Below, piece by piece: positions 52,261-61,067 of a DNA stretch of 64,000 nt (within the stretch, counting starts at the first letter, position 1; the number at the start of each line of letters is the position of its first letter). The stretch lies in assembly GCF_964030845.1 (NCBI RefSeq), contig NZ_OZ034983.1, forward strand, positions 2,170,001 through 2,234,000, written 5' to 3'. A program made the translations under genes and the position numbers. The notes beneath the pieces were generated by a model. The model was not told the DNA's origin and made no database searches. It saw only the letters and a list, made by a program, of their open reading frames with translations. This DNA comes from Candidatus Fukatsuia endosymbiont of Tuberolachnus salignus. Its GTDB lineage: Bacteria > Pseudomonadota > Gammaproteobacteria > Enterobacterales > Enterobacteriaceae.

Positions 52261-54091
52261 TTGTTTTGATGCAAAAGAGTTTCTAAAAACGGTCACTAGT
52301 CAACCCGGCGTCTACCGCATGTATGATGCGATAGGGACGGTGATTTATGTCGGCAAAGCTAAAGACCTAAAAAAACGCCTGACCCATTACTTTCACACCC
52401 AGGTAAGCAACCTGAAAACAGAGCATTTGGTTAAAAATATTGTTCAAATTGATGTTACAGTAACACATACCGAAACTGAGGCATTGTTACTGGAACACAA
52501 TTATATTAAGCGCTATCAGCCACGATATAACGTTTTACTGCGTGATGATAAATCCTACCCATTTATTTTTCTCAGTGCAGACACTCATCCTCGTCTTGCT
52601 CTGCATCGTGGAGCAACGCACGAGGAAGGAGAATATTTCGGGCCATTTCCTAATTCTTATGCCGTACGAGAAACATTGGCATTGATGCAAAAGTTGTTCC
52701 CCGTGCGGCAATGTGAGAATAGTATTTATCGCAATCGTTCTCGCCCTTGCTTACAGTATCAGATCGGCCGTTGCTCAGCTCCCTGCGTAAAGGGTTTCAT
52801 CAGTGATGAAGAATATCAACAGCAGGTCAATTATATTCGCTGGTTCCTTACTGGCAAAGACCAGCAAGTGTTAACTCAATTAATCTCCCGTATGGAAGCC
52901 GCTAGCCAATTATTACATTTTGAAGAAGCTGCCCGTATTCGTGATCAAATTAAGGTTGTGCGCCAAGTAACGGAAAAACAATTTGTTTCTGGAGATCATC
53001 AAGATATTGATGTGATCGGAGTTGCTTTTGATGCGGGCTTAGCCTGCGTTCATGTTTTGTTTATTCGTCAAGGTAAAGTGTTGGGTAGTCGTAGCTACTT
53101 TCCTAAAGTACCAAATGGAACGGAGCTAGACGAGGTAATACAGACTTTCATCGGTCAATTTTATCTGCAGGGTAGTCAATTGCGTACTTTACCTGGGGAG
53201 ATCTTACTGGATTTTAGTTTGTCTGAAAAAGATCTACTTTTGGCGTCGTTGACCAAGGTGACAGGTCGTAAAATTCAGATACAAAGCCATCCGCGTGGCA
53301 CTCGTTCTCGCTACCTAAAATTGGCGCGCACCAATGCTACGACTGCATTGATGACGTGTTTATCACAACGATCTACTACCCAGAAAAGAATGAAAGAGTT
53401 GGCTATCATTTTAAACCTCGAAGTGATAAATCGGATAGAGTGCTTCGATATCAGCCATACGATGGGGGAACAGACAGTAGCCTCTTGTGTCGTTTTCGAT
53501 GGCAATGGCGCACTACGATCTCAATACAGACGCTATAATATTAGTGCTATTACCCCGGGAGATGATTACGCTGCAATGTCACAAGTATTGATACGACGCT
53601 ATGATAAAGCGCTGGATGATAAGTACATTCCTGATGTTATCTTTATTGATGGAGGAAAAGGGCAACTCACTCAGGCTATTAATGTATTTTCTTCATTAGA
53701 TGTTCCTTGGGATAAGCAAAAACCATTGCTGGTGGCTGTTGCAAAGGGGCGTGATCGTAAAGCGGGATTAGAAATGTTATTTTTTGTAAAGCAAAGTGAA
53801 GGACAATCGTTACCGCCAGAGTCACCTGCTTTGCATTTGATCCAGCAAATCCGTAATGATTCTCATAATCATGCCATAGTCGGGCACCGGCAACGCCGTT
53901 CGAAAGTGAAAAAGACCAGTATATTAGAAACGATTCAAGGTATAGGTGCGAAACGACGTCAAATGTTATTGAAGTATATGGGGGGATTACAACCACTACT
54001 TAGTGCCAGCATTGAAGAAATTGCAAGAGTGCCGAGTATTTCACAAACATTGGCTAAAAGAGTCTACGATGCATTGAAACACGGGAGTTAA
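52253..54091 (+). CDS. uvrC: UvrC, excinuclease ABC subunit C
   Basis: UvrC makes both incisions in nucleotide excision repair. From ATG at 52253 (MSNCFDAKEFLKTVTSQPGV) it has 612 residues (E. coli 610). The domains are in order: GIY-YIG nuclease with GVYRMYDAIGTVIYVGKAKD, cysteine-containing CLQYQIGRCSAPC, UVR motif HFEEAARIRDQI, RNase H-like nuclease with ECFDISHTMGEQTVAS and VIFIDGGKGQL, and two helix-hairpin-helix motifs at the end. AAGGAGACTTTG precedes the start. The longer frame from 52220 is not used. Confidence 0.97.
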   Translation: MSNCFDAKEFLKTVTSQPGVYRMYDAIGTVIYVGKAKDLKKRLTHYFHTQVSNLKTEHLVKNIVQIDVTVTHTETEALLLEHNYIKRYQPRYNVLLRDDKSYPFIFLSADTHPRLALHRGATHEEGEYFGPFPNSYAVRETLALMQKLFPVRQCENSIYRNRSRPCLQYQIGRCSAPCVKGFISDEEYQQQVNYIRWFLTGKDQQVLTQLISRMEAASQLLHFEEAARIRDQIKVVRQVTEKQFVSGDHQDIDVIGVAFDAGLACVHVLFIRQGKVLGSRSYFPKVPNGTELDEVIQTFIGQFYLQGSQLRTLPGEILLDFSLSEKDLLLASLTKVTGRKIQIQSHPRGTRSRYLKLARTNATTALMTCLSQRSTTQKRMKELAIILNLEVINRIECFDISHTMGEQTVASCVVFDGNGALRSQYRRYNISAITPGDDYAAMSQVLIRRYDKALDDKYIPDVIFIDGGKGQLTQAINVFSSLDVPWDKQKPLLVAVAKGRDRKAGLEMLFFVKQSEGQSLPPESPALHLIQQIRNDSHNHAIVGHRQRRSKVKKTSILETIQGIGAKRRQMLLKYMGGLQPLLSASIEEIARVPSISQTLAKRVYDALKHGS

Positions 54092-54139
54092 TGTTGCACC
54101 ATACTCGTCCATTCACCTCGATCAGATTAGCGTAGCACT

Positions 54140-54679
54140 ATGCAATTGAATATACCGACCTGGCTTACTTTGCTTCGTATTGTACTTGTCCCATTTTTCG
54201 TTCTGGCATTTTACCTGCCTTTCACGTGGGCACCGATGTTCTGTGCTCTTATCTTTGTGTTTGCCGCAGTGACTGATTGGTTTGATGGTTTTTTAGCCAG
54301 GCGTTGGAAACAAACCACTCGTTTCGGGGCGTTTCTTGATCCAGTTGCGGATAAAGTGATGGTGGTTATCGCTCTCATGCTCGTTACAGAGTACTACCAT
54401 GTTTGGTGGATTACATTACCTGTAGCAATTGTGATTACACGTGAAATTATCATATCTTCATTACGTGAATGGATGGCGGAGATAGGAAAAGGTAGCAGTA
54501 TGGTTGTTTCTTGGATGGGTAAAATGAAAACAACGGCGCAAATGTTATCATTGGTAGGTTTACTCTGGCGGCCGATACCCATTGTCGAATTTACCAGTAT
54601 TGTCTTGCTTTACGTTGCTGTGGTGCTGACATTTTGGTCAATGTTTCAATATTTAAATAGGGTATGGAAACATTTATAA
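54140..54679 (+). CDS. pgsA: PgsA, phosphatidylglycerophosphate synthase
   Basis: PgsA makes phosphatidylglycerophosphate from CDP-diacylglycerol, the committed step to phosphatidylglycerol and cardiolipin. The protein has 179 residues (E. coli 182). The CDP-alcohol phosphotransferase signature is complete: DWFDGFLARRWKQTTRFGAF then LDPVADKV, with all conserved aspartates. Several membrane helices follow. It is downstream of uvrC as in E. coli, but the glyW-cysT-leuZ tRNA genes normally next are not seen. Confidence 0.97.
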   Translation: MQLNIPTWLTLLRIVLVPFFVLAFYLPFTWAPMFCALIFVFAAVTDWFDGFLARRWKQTTRFGAFLDPVADKVMVVIALMLVTEYYHVWWITLPVAIVITREIIISSLREWMAEIGKGSSMVVSWMGKMKTTAQMLSLVGLLWRPIPIVEFTSIVLLYVAVVLTFWSMFQYLNRVWKHL

Positions 54680-54841
54680 GGACTTACACAATTTTTACAT
54701 AAAATAGGATAGAAATTCTGTAAGGATCATCCGCATACACAGTGGGAAATAATGTTGAAAATATAGCAACAAGCAGTGACTCGCTCTTTATTTGCAAATG
54801 GCTATTAATTAAAAGCGAGCACCAATGCTCTTCAGGAGAAA

Positions 54842-55050
54842 AAAATGACCAGTAAGAGATTGGACAATCACGAATCTGAAAAAATATATGCATAAATAGC
54901 AAGATTGATAGCTGAAACGTCAAAAAACAGTGCTGAAACATCAAGGATAAATGCTGAGCTTTCTAAACTACGTTTGGATAGTAAGAAGATGGAGGCAGAA
55001 ACCACTAAATTCAAGTTACCCTTCCATTCATCCTGCTTTACATTGAGAAA
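54842..55050 (+). pseudogene. Small coiled-coil protein gene with an internal stop
   Basis: AGGAG precedes ATG at 54845. The frame reads MTSKRLDNHESEKIYA, then TAA, then continues IARLIAETSKNSAETSRINA and on to a stop near 55051. The section after the stop repeats an 11-residue unit of the form IxAETSKxxAE, which predicts a coiled coil. Continuation of the same pattern through the stop codon suggests one broken gene. The family is not recognised; it lies just before the traD fragment, so it may be plasmid-derived. Confidence 0.45.
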
Positions 55051-55053
55051 ATA

Positions 55054-55455
55054 ATGAACCTGAATTCCTATGATTTAACGCAGGGTGGGCAGGTCGCTTT
55101 TATGCGTCTATGTATATTCCTACAAATAAATAATATCATTTTTTATTATATAATCATGTCATTCATGGTCATGACCATAGTGAACTTATTTATTCGAGTC
55201 AGTACACAGAATATAATAGACGGTCTGATATATTGGTATTCATGGAGTGTCAATCCATTACTCAAAAATAGCGTCAACCCTACTTGTTATACGCTGAATT
55301 ATTATGGCAAAAAATTGAATTTTACAACGGATCAGATAATTAATGATGCCCACGATGGCGTGTTCAGTGGTAATACGAATGCCGGAAATCACTTTTTTTT
55401 CTTGTTTTTATTTAGGAAACAATGGCGTTTTTCGGGTCGCTTTTTGCAGGAATGA
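55054..55455 (+). pseudogene. traD: traD N-terminal fragment (F-type conjugative coupling protein)
   Basis: MNLNSYDLTQGGQVAFMRLC matches the N-terminus of F-plasmid TraD (family DMTQGGQIAxMRxRMF), followed by two membrane segments and YTLNYYGKKLNFTTDQII (family YxIxYYGKTxR). After about residue 95 the homology moves to another frame (55343 onward, with FFSCFYLGNNGVF), a frameshift. TraD proteins exceed 700 residues; the ATPase domain is absent. This is a relic of an integrated conjugative plasmid. Confidence 0.72.
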
Positions 55456-55584
55456 TGTGTCACAGTTCTTCATTAAGTTGCTGATTCGTTTTGACCTGTC
55501 ATTTGTGTCATTGTACACCAATATTGCCGTTGTTTGAGTACCGTTCAACAAGCACAAGCGGATGTATTTCCCCACCTGACTCAT

Positions 55585-56150
55585 TAGACCTCTTCGGAAA
55601 CTCTCATTTATCTAATTTCCATGTTATAAATTGCTGCAATCAGATTAAATCTTAATCCAAACCGTTTTCGCCTGTTTTGATAACGATCTGATACAATTTT
55701 AAATCGTTTAATCATACCAATGACATTTTCGTTTAATACACGCAGGCTTGATAACTTACGATTGTTGCGTTTATCTTCTTGTGTTAAAGGATTTTTCTTT
55801 GTCTTTTTCTTAGGCAACGCCGAGTTTGAATGAATCTTGCCAAGCCCTTGGTAACCTGTATCTGTCACTGTTTTGATTTCAGGATGTATTCGCACACCAG
55901 ACTCCTTGAGCAACCTAAAATCATGACGCCTCCCATTAGTAAATGGTTGTACAGATGACTGCTTTGCTTTTTTTATCGACGAACACTTGGGTTTTTAAGG
56001 TGGGTCGTTTCTTTTTTCCTGAGTAAAACTGCTTTTGTTTTTTTTGGACGTTCAATCGGCGTTTCTGTGGCGTCAATAAGAACGAGCTCATACTCCCTAT
56101 CACTTTTTAATAAAGCTTTGCGTCCAGGTAGGGCAAAATCAGGATGCTTT
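55585..56150 (-). pseudogene. IS5-family (ISL2/IS1031-type) transposase, frameshifted at a poly-A run
   Basis: The 3' part is an open frame (55608-55913) with DTGYQGLGKIHSNSALPKKK and RVLNENVIGMIKRFKIVSDR, carrying the second D and the E of the DDE triad. Upstream, HPDFALPGRKALLKSDREYE and LVLIDATETPIERPKK (first D) are in a second frame; the shift falls in an A8 run after ERPKK. A further shift lies at about 55930. The 5' end of the gene is missing. Element end AGACCTCTTCGG is near 55585. Confidence 0.75.
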
Positions 56151-56219
56151 AATTTTGTAAAAGTTTGAATTTAATCTGACATTTCAATATATTTAATATG
56201 AAATGAAGGCGTGTTAGAA

Positions 56220-56430
56220 ATGAATCAAACAGCAAAAATAATCAAACCGAAACTCGGCTTACTTGACCTGGCAAAACAGCTGTGTAATGTTCAGTCAGCG
56301 TGTAAAGTCATGGGCTACAGCAGAGACAGTTATTACCGTTTTAAAAAGCTGTATGAGCAGGGAGGTGAGCCAGCCTTGGTGGAAATAAGCCGTAAAAAAC
56401 CTATCGAAAAAAATCGAGTGGAGCCGCATA
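56220..56430 (+). pseudogene. IS481-family transposase, N-terminal fragment cut by IS630
   Basis: MNQTAKIIKPKLGLLDLAKQ then NVQSACKVMGYSRDSYYRFK is the helix-turn-helix start of IS481-type transposases. The frame is interrupted at a TA by the IS630 element beginning at 56431; the catalytic part does not resume after the element at 57531. Only about 70 codons are left. Confidence 0.78.
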
Positions 56431-57530
56431 TATACCCATCGCCATTAAAACCACTGGAAAATTTGCTCAACTAGATTAAAAATAAGGTCATGAAAATAAA
56501 CTCACTGACAGCCTCTCAAAAACAAGATTTGGAACGCCTTAATCGTTACGAACACGATGGCCGTGTTCGAGATCGAATCAAAGCGGTGTTGTTGAAAAAT
56601 GAAGGCTGGAATAACAAAGCGATTGCCCAAGCATTACGTATTCATGAAGAAACAGTGAGGCAACATGTAACAGATTGGCTTTCAGACGAAAAATTAAAGC
56701 CTGAAAATGGCGGCTCGTATAGTAAGTTGAGCGTGCATGAATCTTTATTGCTTGAAAAACACATTGAAAGCACGACTTATAGCCGTGTCATCGATATCTG
56801 TGCTTATGTGGAAACCCAATTTGGCGTCTGTTACACCGTATCTGGCATGACAAAATGGCTGAAAGCGCATTGTTTTAGCTATAAGCAGCCCAAAGCGACG
56901 CCGGTTAAAGTGGATGTTGCTCAGCAAGAAGCGTTTATCGCGTCTTATTTCACTTTGCTAGAGAGTGCTCTTAAGAATGAACCGATTGTTTTTATGGATT
57001 CAGCCCCTCCAACGATGGCTACTAAAGTGGTCTGCGGTTGGATAAGGAAAGGCAAAGATAAGCCGCTGGTCAAAACAGGGGCAAAAACACGGGTTAATGT
57101 CATGGGAGCCATTGAATTGAGCACCATGAAGGTGGTCAGTGCCCGTCCTGAGCAGGTGAATTCAGAAACCACCGTCGCTTTTTTTGAGCAGCTCAAAGCT
57201 GCTTATCCTGATGCACAAAAGATACACATTATTTTAGATAATTCTGGCTATCATTGCCGTCAGCGAGTCAAAGACGCCGCATTAGAGAAGGCTATCGTAC
57301 TCCATTATTTACCCCCTTATAGCCCTAATCTTAATCCCATCGAGCGATTATGGAAGGTCATGAACGAGCGTGTCAGAAACAACCGATTTTTCTCTTCAGC
57401 CAAAGAGTTTCGTGGGGCTATAGCCGAATTTTTTGATAGTACATTGGCAAAAATTGCTCCCTTTCTCAGGGGCAGAATTAACGATAATTTCCAAACCATC
57501 TAATCCAGACCTTCAAGTTGAATGAGTATA
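56431..57530 (+). mobile_element. Complete IS630-family insertion sequence
   Basis: 1,100 bp, flanked and terminated by TA, with inverted ends TATACCCATCGCCATT at the left and AATGAGTATA at the right (complement TATACTCATT). It contains one intact transposase gene. It inserted into the IS481 fragment. Near identity with the copy at 48986 implies recent transposition. Confidence 0.92.
56490..57503 (+). CDS. IS630-family transposase (Tc1/mariner superfamily)
   Basis: 337 residues. An N-terminal helix-turn-helix (NKAIAQALRIHEETVRQHV) is followed by the DDE domain: first D in PIVFMDSAPPTM, second in IHIILDNSGYHC, and E in NLNPIERLWKVMN. The protein is complete and probably active, able to act in trans on the deleted copy at 48986-49649. 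Confidence 0.96.
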   Translation: MKINSLTASQKQDLERLNRYEHDGRVRDRIKAVLLKNEGWNNKAIAQALRIHEETVRQHVTDWLSDEKLKPENGGSYSKLSVHESLLLEKHIESTTYSRVIDICAYVETQFGVCYTVSGMTKWLKAHCFSYKQPKATPVKVDVAQQEAFIASYFTLLESALKNEPIVFMDSAPPTMATKVVCGWIRKGKDKPLVKTGAKTRVNVMGAIELSTMKVVSARPEQVNSETTVAFFEQLKAAYPDAQKIHIILDNSGYHCRQRVKDAALEKAIVLHYLPPYSPNLNPIERLWKVMNERVRNNRFFSSAKEFRGAIAEFFDSTLAKIAPFLRGRINDNFQTI

Positions 57531-57650
57531 TTTGCGATCACGTGGTGTATTTTTTGGTAGAAAAAAGAAAATAATTTCAGAATGTTAATTTAGAACGAAC
57601 ATTTTTGTCAGTTCTTCCACACGACCCCTCTCCAGAGCTCAAATCAGCCT

Positions 57651-57794
57651 GGCACAGAGGCCGCCATGGGTAATAAAGATACGGTTGTCAGTGAGTTATG
57701 TAAGGAGCTAGGCGTTACCCGCGCGACCCTATTCCGATATGTGGGTCCTGATGGTGAATTAAGACGGCATGTTGCGATGAGGTTAAATCAATAA
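57651..57794 (+). pseudogene. Serine recombinase (resolvase/invertase) C-terminal fragment
   Basis: The frame ending at TAA 57792-57794 contains EAAMGNKDTVVSELCKELGV then TRATLFRYVGPDGELR. This is the DNA-binding helix-turn-helix end of Tn3-type resolvases and Pin-like invertases. The catalytic serine domain is missing. It is another remnant of transposons or plasmids in this stretch. Confidence 0.72.
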
Positions 57795-58277
57795 ATTCTC
57801 AATCTGTTATCAAAATATTTTCAATCTTTATACCGGTATCCCCTAGGGGGTATTGTTATTTGAATCTCGGATAGCTCCAAGCCTTGTTTCATATGGTTTT
57901 AGAGGCAGATTGAAAATCTAAACTGGTCAATTACACACGTATCATGACTTACCCCCGTTAACAGGTCTTGTATTAGCAAGTGATAGAGCTGTATTTTTAA
58001 CTTCTGTAGTAGCCAAGACAGAGGAGGGTTGAGAACTGGCGAGCAGGCGGGCTGGATGTTGAGATAATGTTACGGTTGGAGTCTTGTTTGAGGTATAGGG
58101 AATTAACACAAAAATTATCCTTATGATCACTTTTCTTAATTATTTTCCTTGAAAAGATCAATAATTAATTCTTTATCATAATTTATTGTGTCGTAATAAA
58201 CTTGCAAAAAACGATTATACCCCTTGTCAAACCATGGAGCGTACGGCACAAACGCGAGCGAAAAAAGGAGATCCGAC
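57795..58277. other. Non-coding region upstream of phrB
   Basis: About 480 bases. A leftward frame at 57942-58130 of 62 codons (with SNKTPTVTLSQHPARLLASS) has the Ser/Thr-rich look of an effector N-terminus, but no continuation or family; I do not call it a gene. A hairpin TATCCCCTAGGGGGTA is at 57837-57852. AAGGAG at 58265-58270 is the phrB ribosome site. Confidence 0.4.
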
Positions 58278-59723
58278 ATGCATCACCGAAAATATCATGT
58301 TGTCTGGCTACGTAACGATCTTCGCCTGACGGACAATAAGGCCCTGTACACAGCCTGTGATGACCCTGATGCCACGGTCAGCGCCGTGTTTACCGCCACA
58401 CTGGGGCAATGGCAACAGCATGCGATGTCACTGCGTCAACTGACGTTTATCCATGATCACCTCATTCAAATTAGCAGACAGCTGCAGGCACTTGGGATCA
58501 CACTGATCTGTCACCTCTGCGATACTTATACGGAGGCGGCGAGATGGTTAGCAGACTACTGCATGAATAATCGGGTAGAGAGGCTTTTTTTCAACCGCCA
58601 ATATGAAATTAACGAACGCCGCCGTGACCACTTGGTAGCCAAGTTACTGCAAGACAGCGTGAAAATTGTCGTATTTGATGACAGCCTGTTACTACCACCA
58701 GATAGCGTTTTGACGCAAAGTGGGGCCATGTACAAAGTTTACACGCCCTTTCGCCAGGCCTACTTGAAAAAACTCCGTTGTGAAAATAATCGTTGCCTCC
58801 CTCGTCCGGAGAAAAGATCTTCTGCTCAGGCGCTCGATCCCTTCCCGATTCCCCCGTTTACACCCCATCATGTCGTGCCGAATAAAACCTTTCCGGTGGG
58901 CGAGCAGGCCGCACTGAATCGTTTGCGCGTTTTCTGCCGCCAAAAAGTACAGCATTATTCTACCCAACGGGATATTCCTTCCCTGGATGGCACGAGTGGC
59001 CTGTCTCCCTATTTGGCGATAGGGGCGTTATCCCCGCGGCAATGTCTCAGTCGTCTGCTAGCGGAATGTCCCCATTTATTTGAAAACACGGTTTCTGGCG
59101 CGTTTAGTTGGCTAAATGAACTGATTTGGCGAGAATTTTATCGCCATCTTATCGTCGCCTATCCTTCCCTTTGCCAACATCAGCCTTTTATGGCGTGGAC
59201 TGATAAAATTATTTGGCATAACAACCCCCAAGCGCTCCTCGCATGGCAGGAAGGTAAGACAGGCTATCCGATTGTCGATGCCGCGATGCGTCAGCTCAAT
59301 GAAACGGGTTTGATGCACAATCGACTACGGATGATCGCAGCAAGCTTTTTGGTGAAGGATTTACTGATTGATTGGCGTAAAGGTGAGCGTTATTTTATGT
59401 CTCAACTGCTTGATGGGGATCTGGCTGCGAATAATGGCGGCTGGCAATGGGCGGCTTCAACGGGAACTGATGCCGCACCCTATTTCCGTATTTTTAATCC
59501 TACCCTGCAAGGGAAAAAATATGACCCCACCGGGGCATTTGTCCGCCATTGGCTGCCGGAATTAACAGCGGTGCCAGATCGCTATATTCATACTCCCCAC
59601 GAATGGGCAACGAAACAGGGTCAACCGCTCGATTATCCGCTTCCCATCGTCGACCATGGAGCCGCGAGGACCCGAACATTAGCCGCCTTCGAACGCGCTA
59701 AAAAAATGGCAGGCAACGTCTAA
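58278..59723 (+). CDS. phrB: PhrB, deoxyribodipyrimidine photolyase
   Basis: PhrB repairs cyclobutane pyrimidine dimers with light, using FADH and an antenna folate. From ATG at 58278 (MHHRKYHVVWLRNDLRLTDN) it has 481 residues (E. coli 472). The N-terminal antenna domain is followed by the FAD-binding domain with LSPYLAIGALSPRQCL, WLNELIWREFYRHL and DGDLAANNGGWQWAASTGTD. The gene is more GC-rich than its neighbours. It stands alone between two mobile-element zones. Its retention in a presumed host-internal bacterium is unexpected. Confidence 0.95.
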   Translation: MHHRKYHVVWLRNDLRLTDNKALYTACDDPDATVSAVFTATLGQWQQHAMSLRQLTFIHDHLIQISRQLQALGITLICHLCDTYTEAARWLADYCMNNRVERLFFNRQYEINERRRDHLVAKLLQDSVKIVVFDDSLLLPPDSVLTQSGAMYKVYTPFRQAYLKKLRCENNRCLPRPEKRSSAQALDPFPIPPFTPHHVVPNKTFPVGEQAALNRLRVFCRQKVQHYSTQRDIPSLDGTSGLSPYLAIGALSPRQCLSRLLAECPHLFENTVSGAFSWLNELIWREFYRHLIVAYPSLCQHQPFMAWTDKIIWHNNPQALLAWQEGKTGYPIVDAAMRQLNETGLMHNRLRMIAASFLVKDLLIDWRKGERYFMSQLLDGDLAANNGGWQWAASTGTDAAPYFRIFNPTLQGKKYDPTGAFVRHWLPELTAVPDRYIHTPHEWATKQGQPLDYPLPIVDHGAARTRTLAAFERAKKMAGNV

Positions 59724-59879
59724 AATTCCATCGAATTGAGGCGTCGAAAAATAATCAGTATGGGAAGCGGGCCAGACTGCCAATCCGGATATAAAGACCT
59801 AGCTGTAATAACCTGTAAACAACAACATTTGTGACCAGAATTAACTGGTCTAGTGCTCCAAAACTTGCGCCCTTATATC
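59724..59879. other. Gap between phrB and the IS110 element
   Basis: Short non-coding stretch with no recognised protein. It may include the left boundary of the IS110 element or leftover target DNA; the boundary could not be located because IS110 elements have no long inverted ends. Confidence 0.3.
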
Positions 59880-60104
59880 TTGATTATTAACTTTCAAAGG
59901 TTGATGATCCCCAACTGATCATTGGGATGTCACCGGAGAGTTTGTTTGCGCCCTTAGGCTTAAAGCTTGTGCAGTCAGATAAAACCCCGGTGACATATTT
60001 ATCGTCGCCTGTAAGACCGAACGGTATCTTGTGCTAAGAGCACGTATTTATAAGGAAGGTCGGGGCGATCATTTAATTATCTGTTTTTCATGGGAGAATC
60101 AGCC
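59880..60104 (+). ncRNA. Structured leader of the IS110 element, candidate bridge RNA
   Basis: Three inverted repeats occur in about 135 bases: CCCAA-N7-TTGGG (59910-59926), a perfect 10-bp pair ATGTCACCGG (59927-59936) with CCGGTGACAT (59987-59996) enclosing a 50-base loop, and GTGCT-AAG-AGCAC (60031-60043). IS110-group elements (e.g. IS621) encode in this position a bridge RNA whose loops pair with target and donor DNA. The position, length and stems fit. That this is a bridge RNA is inference; no covariation test was possible. Confidence 0.45.
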
Positions 60105-61064
60105 ATGGACAAGACCGCAGTGGGTATTGATGTTGCCAAATTAAAATTCGATGTTGCAGTGTGGGTAGAGAGAAAAAAGTATAAAACAAAAGCATTCCCG
60201 AATACCCCCTCTGGATTTAGCCAACTACTGAAATGGCTTATCCCTTACGGGGATTGTCATATTTGTCTCGAAGCCACAGGGAGTTACAGTGTTCCACTGG
60301 CTATGTTCTTAGTTGATAATGGCATTGACGTCAGCCTAGAAAACCCATCACGTATTCATGCCTTTGGTGAGAGTGAACTGAGTCGGAACAAGACGGATCA
60401 GGGGGATGCAAAAATGATAGTGCGCTACTGCGCACTGCATACACCTGTCCTCTGGACTCCTCCTCCCTTGAGCGAACGTCAATTAACCGCGCTAGTACGC
60501 CATCTAAAGAGTTTAGAGGAAATGAGGCAAATGCAAGAAAATCGGCAATCAGTGGCTGACGATGTCGTTCAATCCTCACTGCTTGAAATCATTTCTGCAC
60601 TTAAACAACAAATCCAGGCCACCAAAGAAAAAATAAAAAACCATATCGATAACGATCCTGACTTAAAGAAAAATAAAGCGTTGCTGGAGAGTATTCCTGG
60701 TATCGGTGAAATACTAAGTGCCAGTTTGCTGGCGTATGTGGGTAATGTGTCAAAATTCACTAACAGTAAGGCAGTGGTGGCCTATGCCGGGCTTAACCCA
60801 AAACTTTGTGAATCAGGTTTATTTAAAGGACGGAGCCGCCTATCAAAACGGGGTCATACCGAGCTCAGGAAAGCGTTGTATATGCCCGCTCTGGCTGCCC
60901 TTTCTTGTAATCCGATAGTGAAAGCACAGTGGCAACGACTCGTATCACGCCATAAAGGGGGTAAAATGGGCGTCTGTGCAGCAATGCGCAAATTACTCCA
61001 ACTGGCGTATGGTGTGCTGAAATCAGGCATCCCATTCGATACAAAAATAGCACTTGCATCATGA
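60105..61064 (+). CDS. IS110-family transposase (RuvC-like serine recombinase)
   Basis: From ATG at 60105 (GGGAG upstream; MDKTAVGIDVAKLKFDVAV) it has 319 residues; a start at 60090 would add 5. The N-terminal RuvC-like DEDD domain shows D in GIDVAK, E in CLEATGSYS and the D pair in KTDQGDAKMIVRYC. The C-terminal Transposase_20 domain has IPGIGEILSASLLAYVGN and the region with KRGHTELRKALYMPALAALS that holds the catalytic serine. It is intact. The element has inserted into the large gene to its right. Confidence 0.93.
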   Translation: MDKTAVGIDVAKLKFDVAVWVERKKYKTKAFPNTPSGFSQLLKWLIPYGDCHICLEATGSYSVPLAMFLVDNGIDVSLENPSRIHAFGESELSRNKTDQGDAKMIVRYCALHTPVLWTPPPLSERQLTALVRHLKSLEEMRQMQENRQSVADDVVQSSLLEIISALKQQIQATKEKIKNHIDNDPDLKKNKALLESIPGIGEILSASLLAYVGNVSKFTNSKAVVAYAGLNPKLCESGLFKGRSRLSKRGHTELRKALYMPALAALSCNPIVKAQWQRLVSRHKGGKMGVCAAMRKLLQLAYGVLKSGIPFDTKIALAS

Positions 61065-61067
61065 TGG

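Noticed and set aside
54680..54841. Expected glyW-cysT-leuZ tRNA genes after pgsA
   Set aside because: No cloverleaf or T-loop GTTCRANYC pattern was found in this gap.
57942..58130. 62-codon leftward frame with effector-like composition
   Set aside because: No continuation, no ribosome site and no family; could be a fragment but unsupported.
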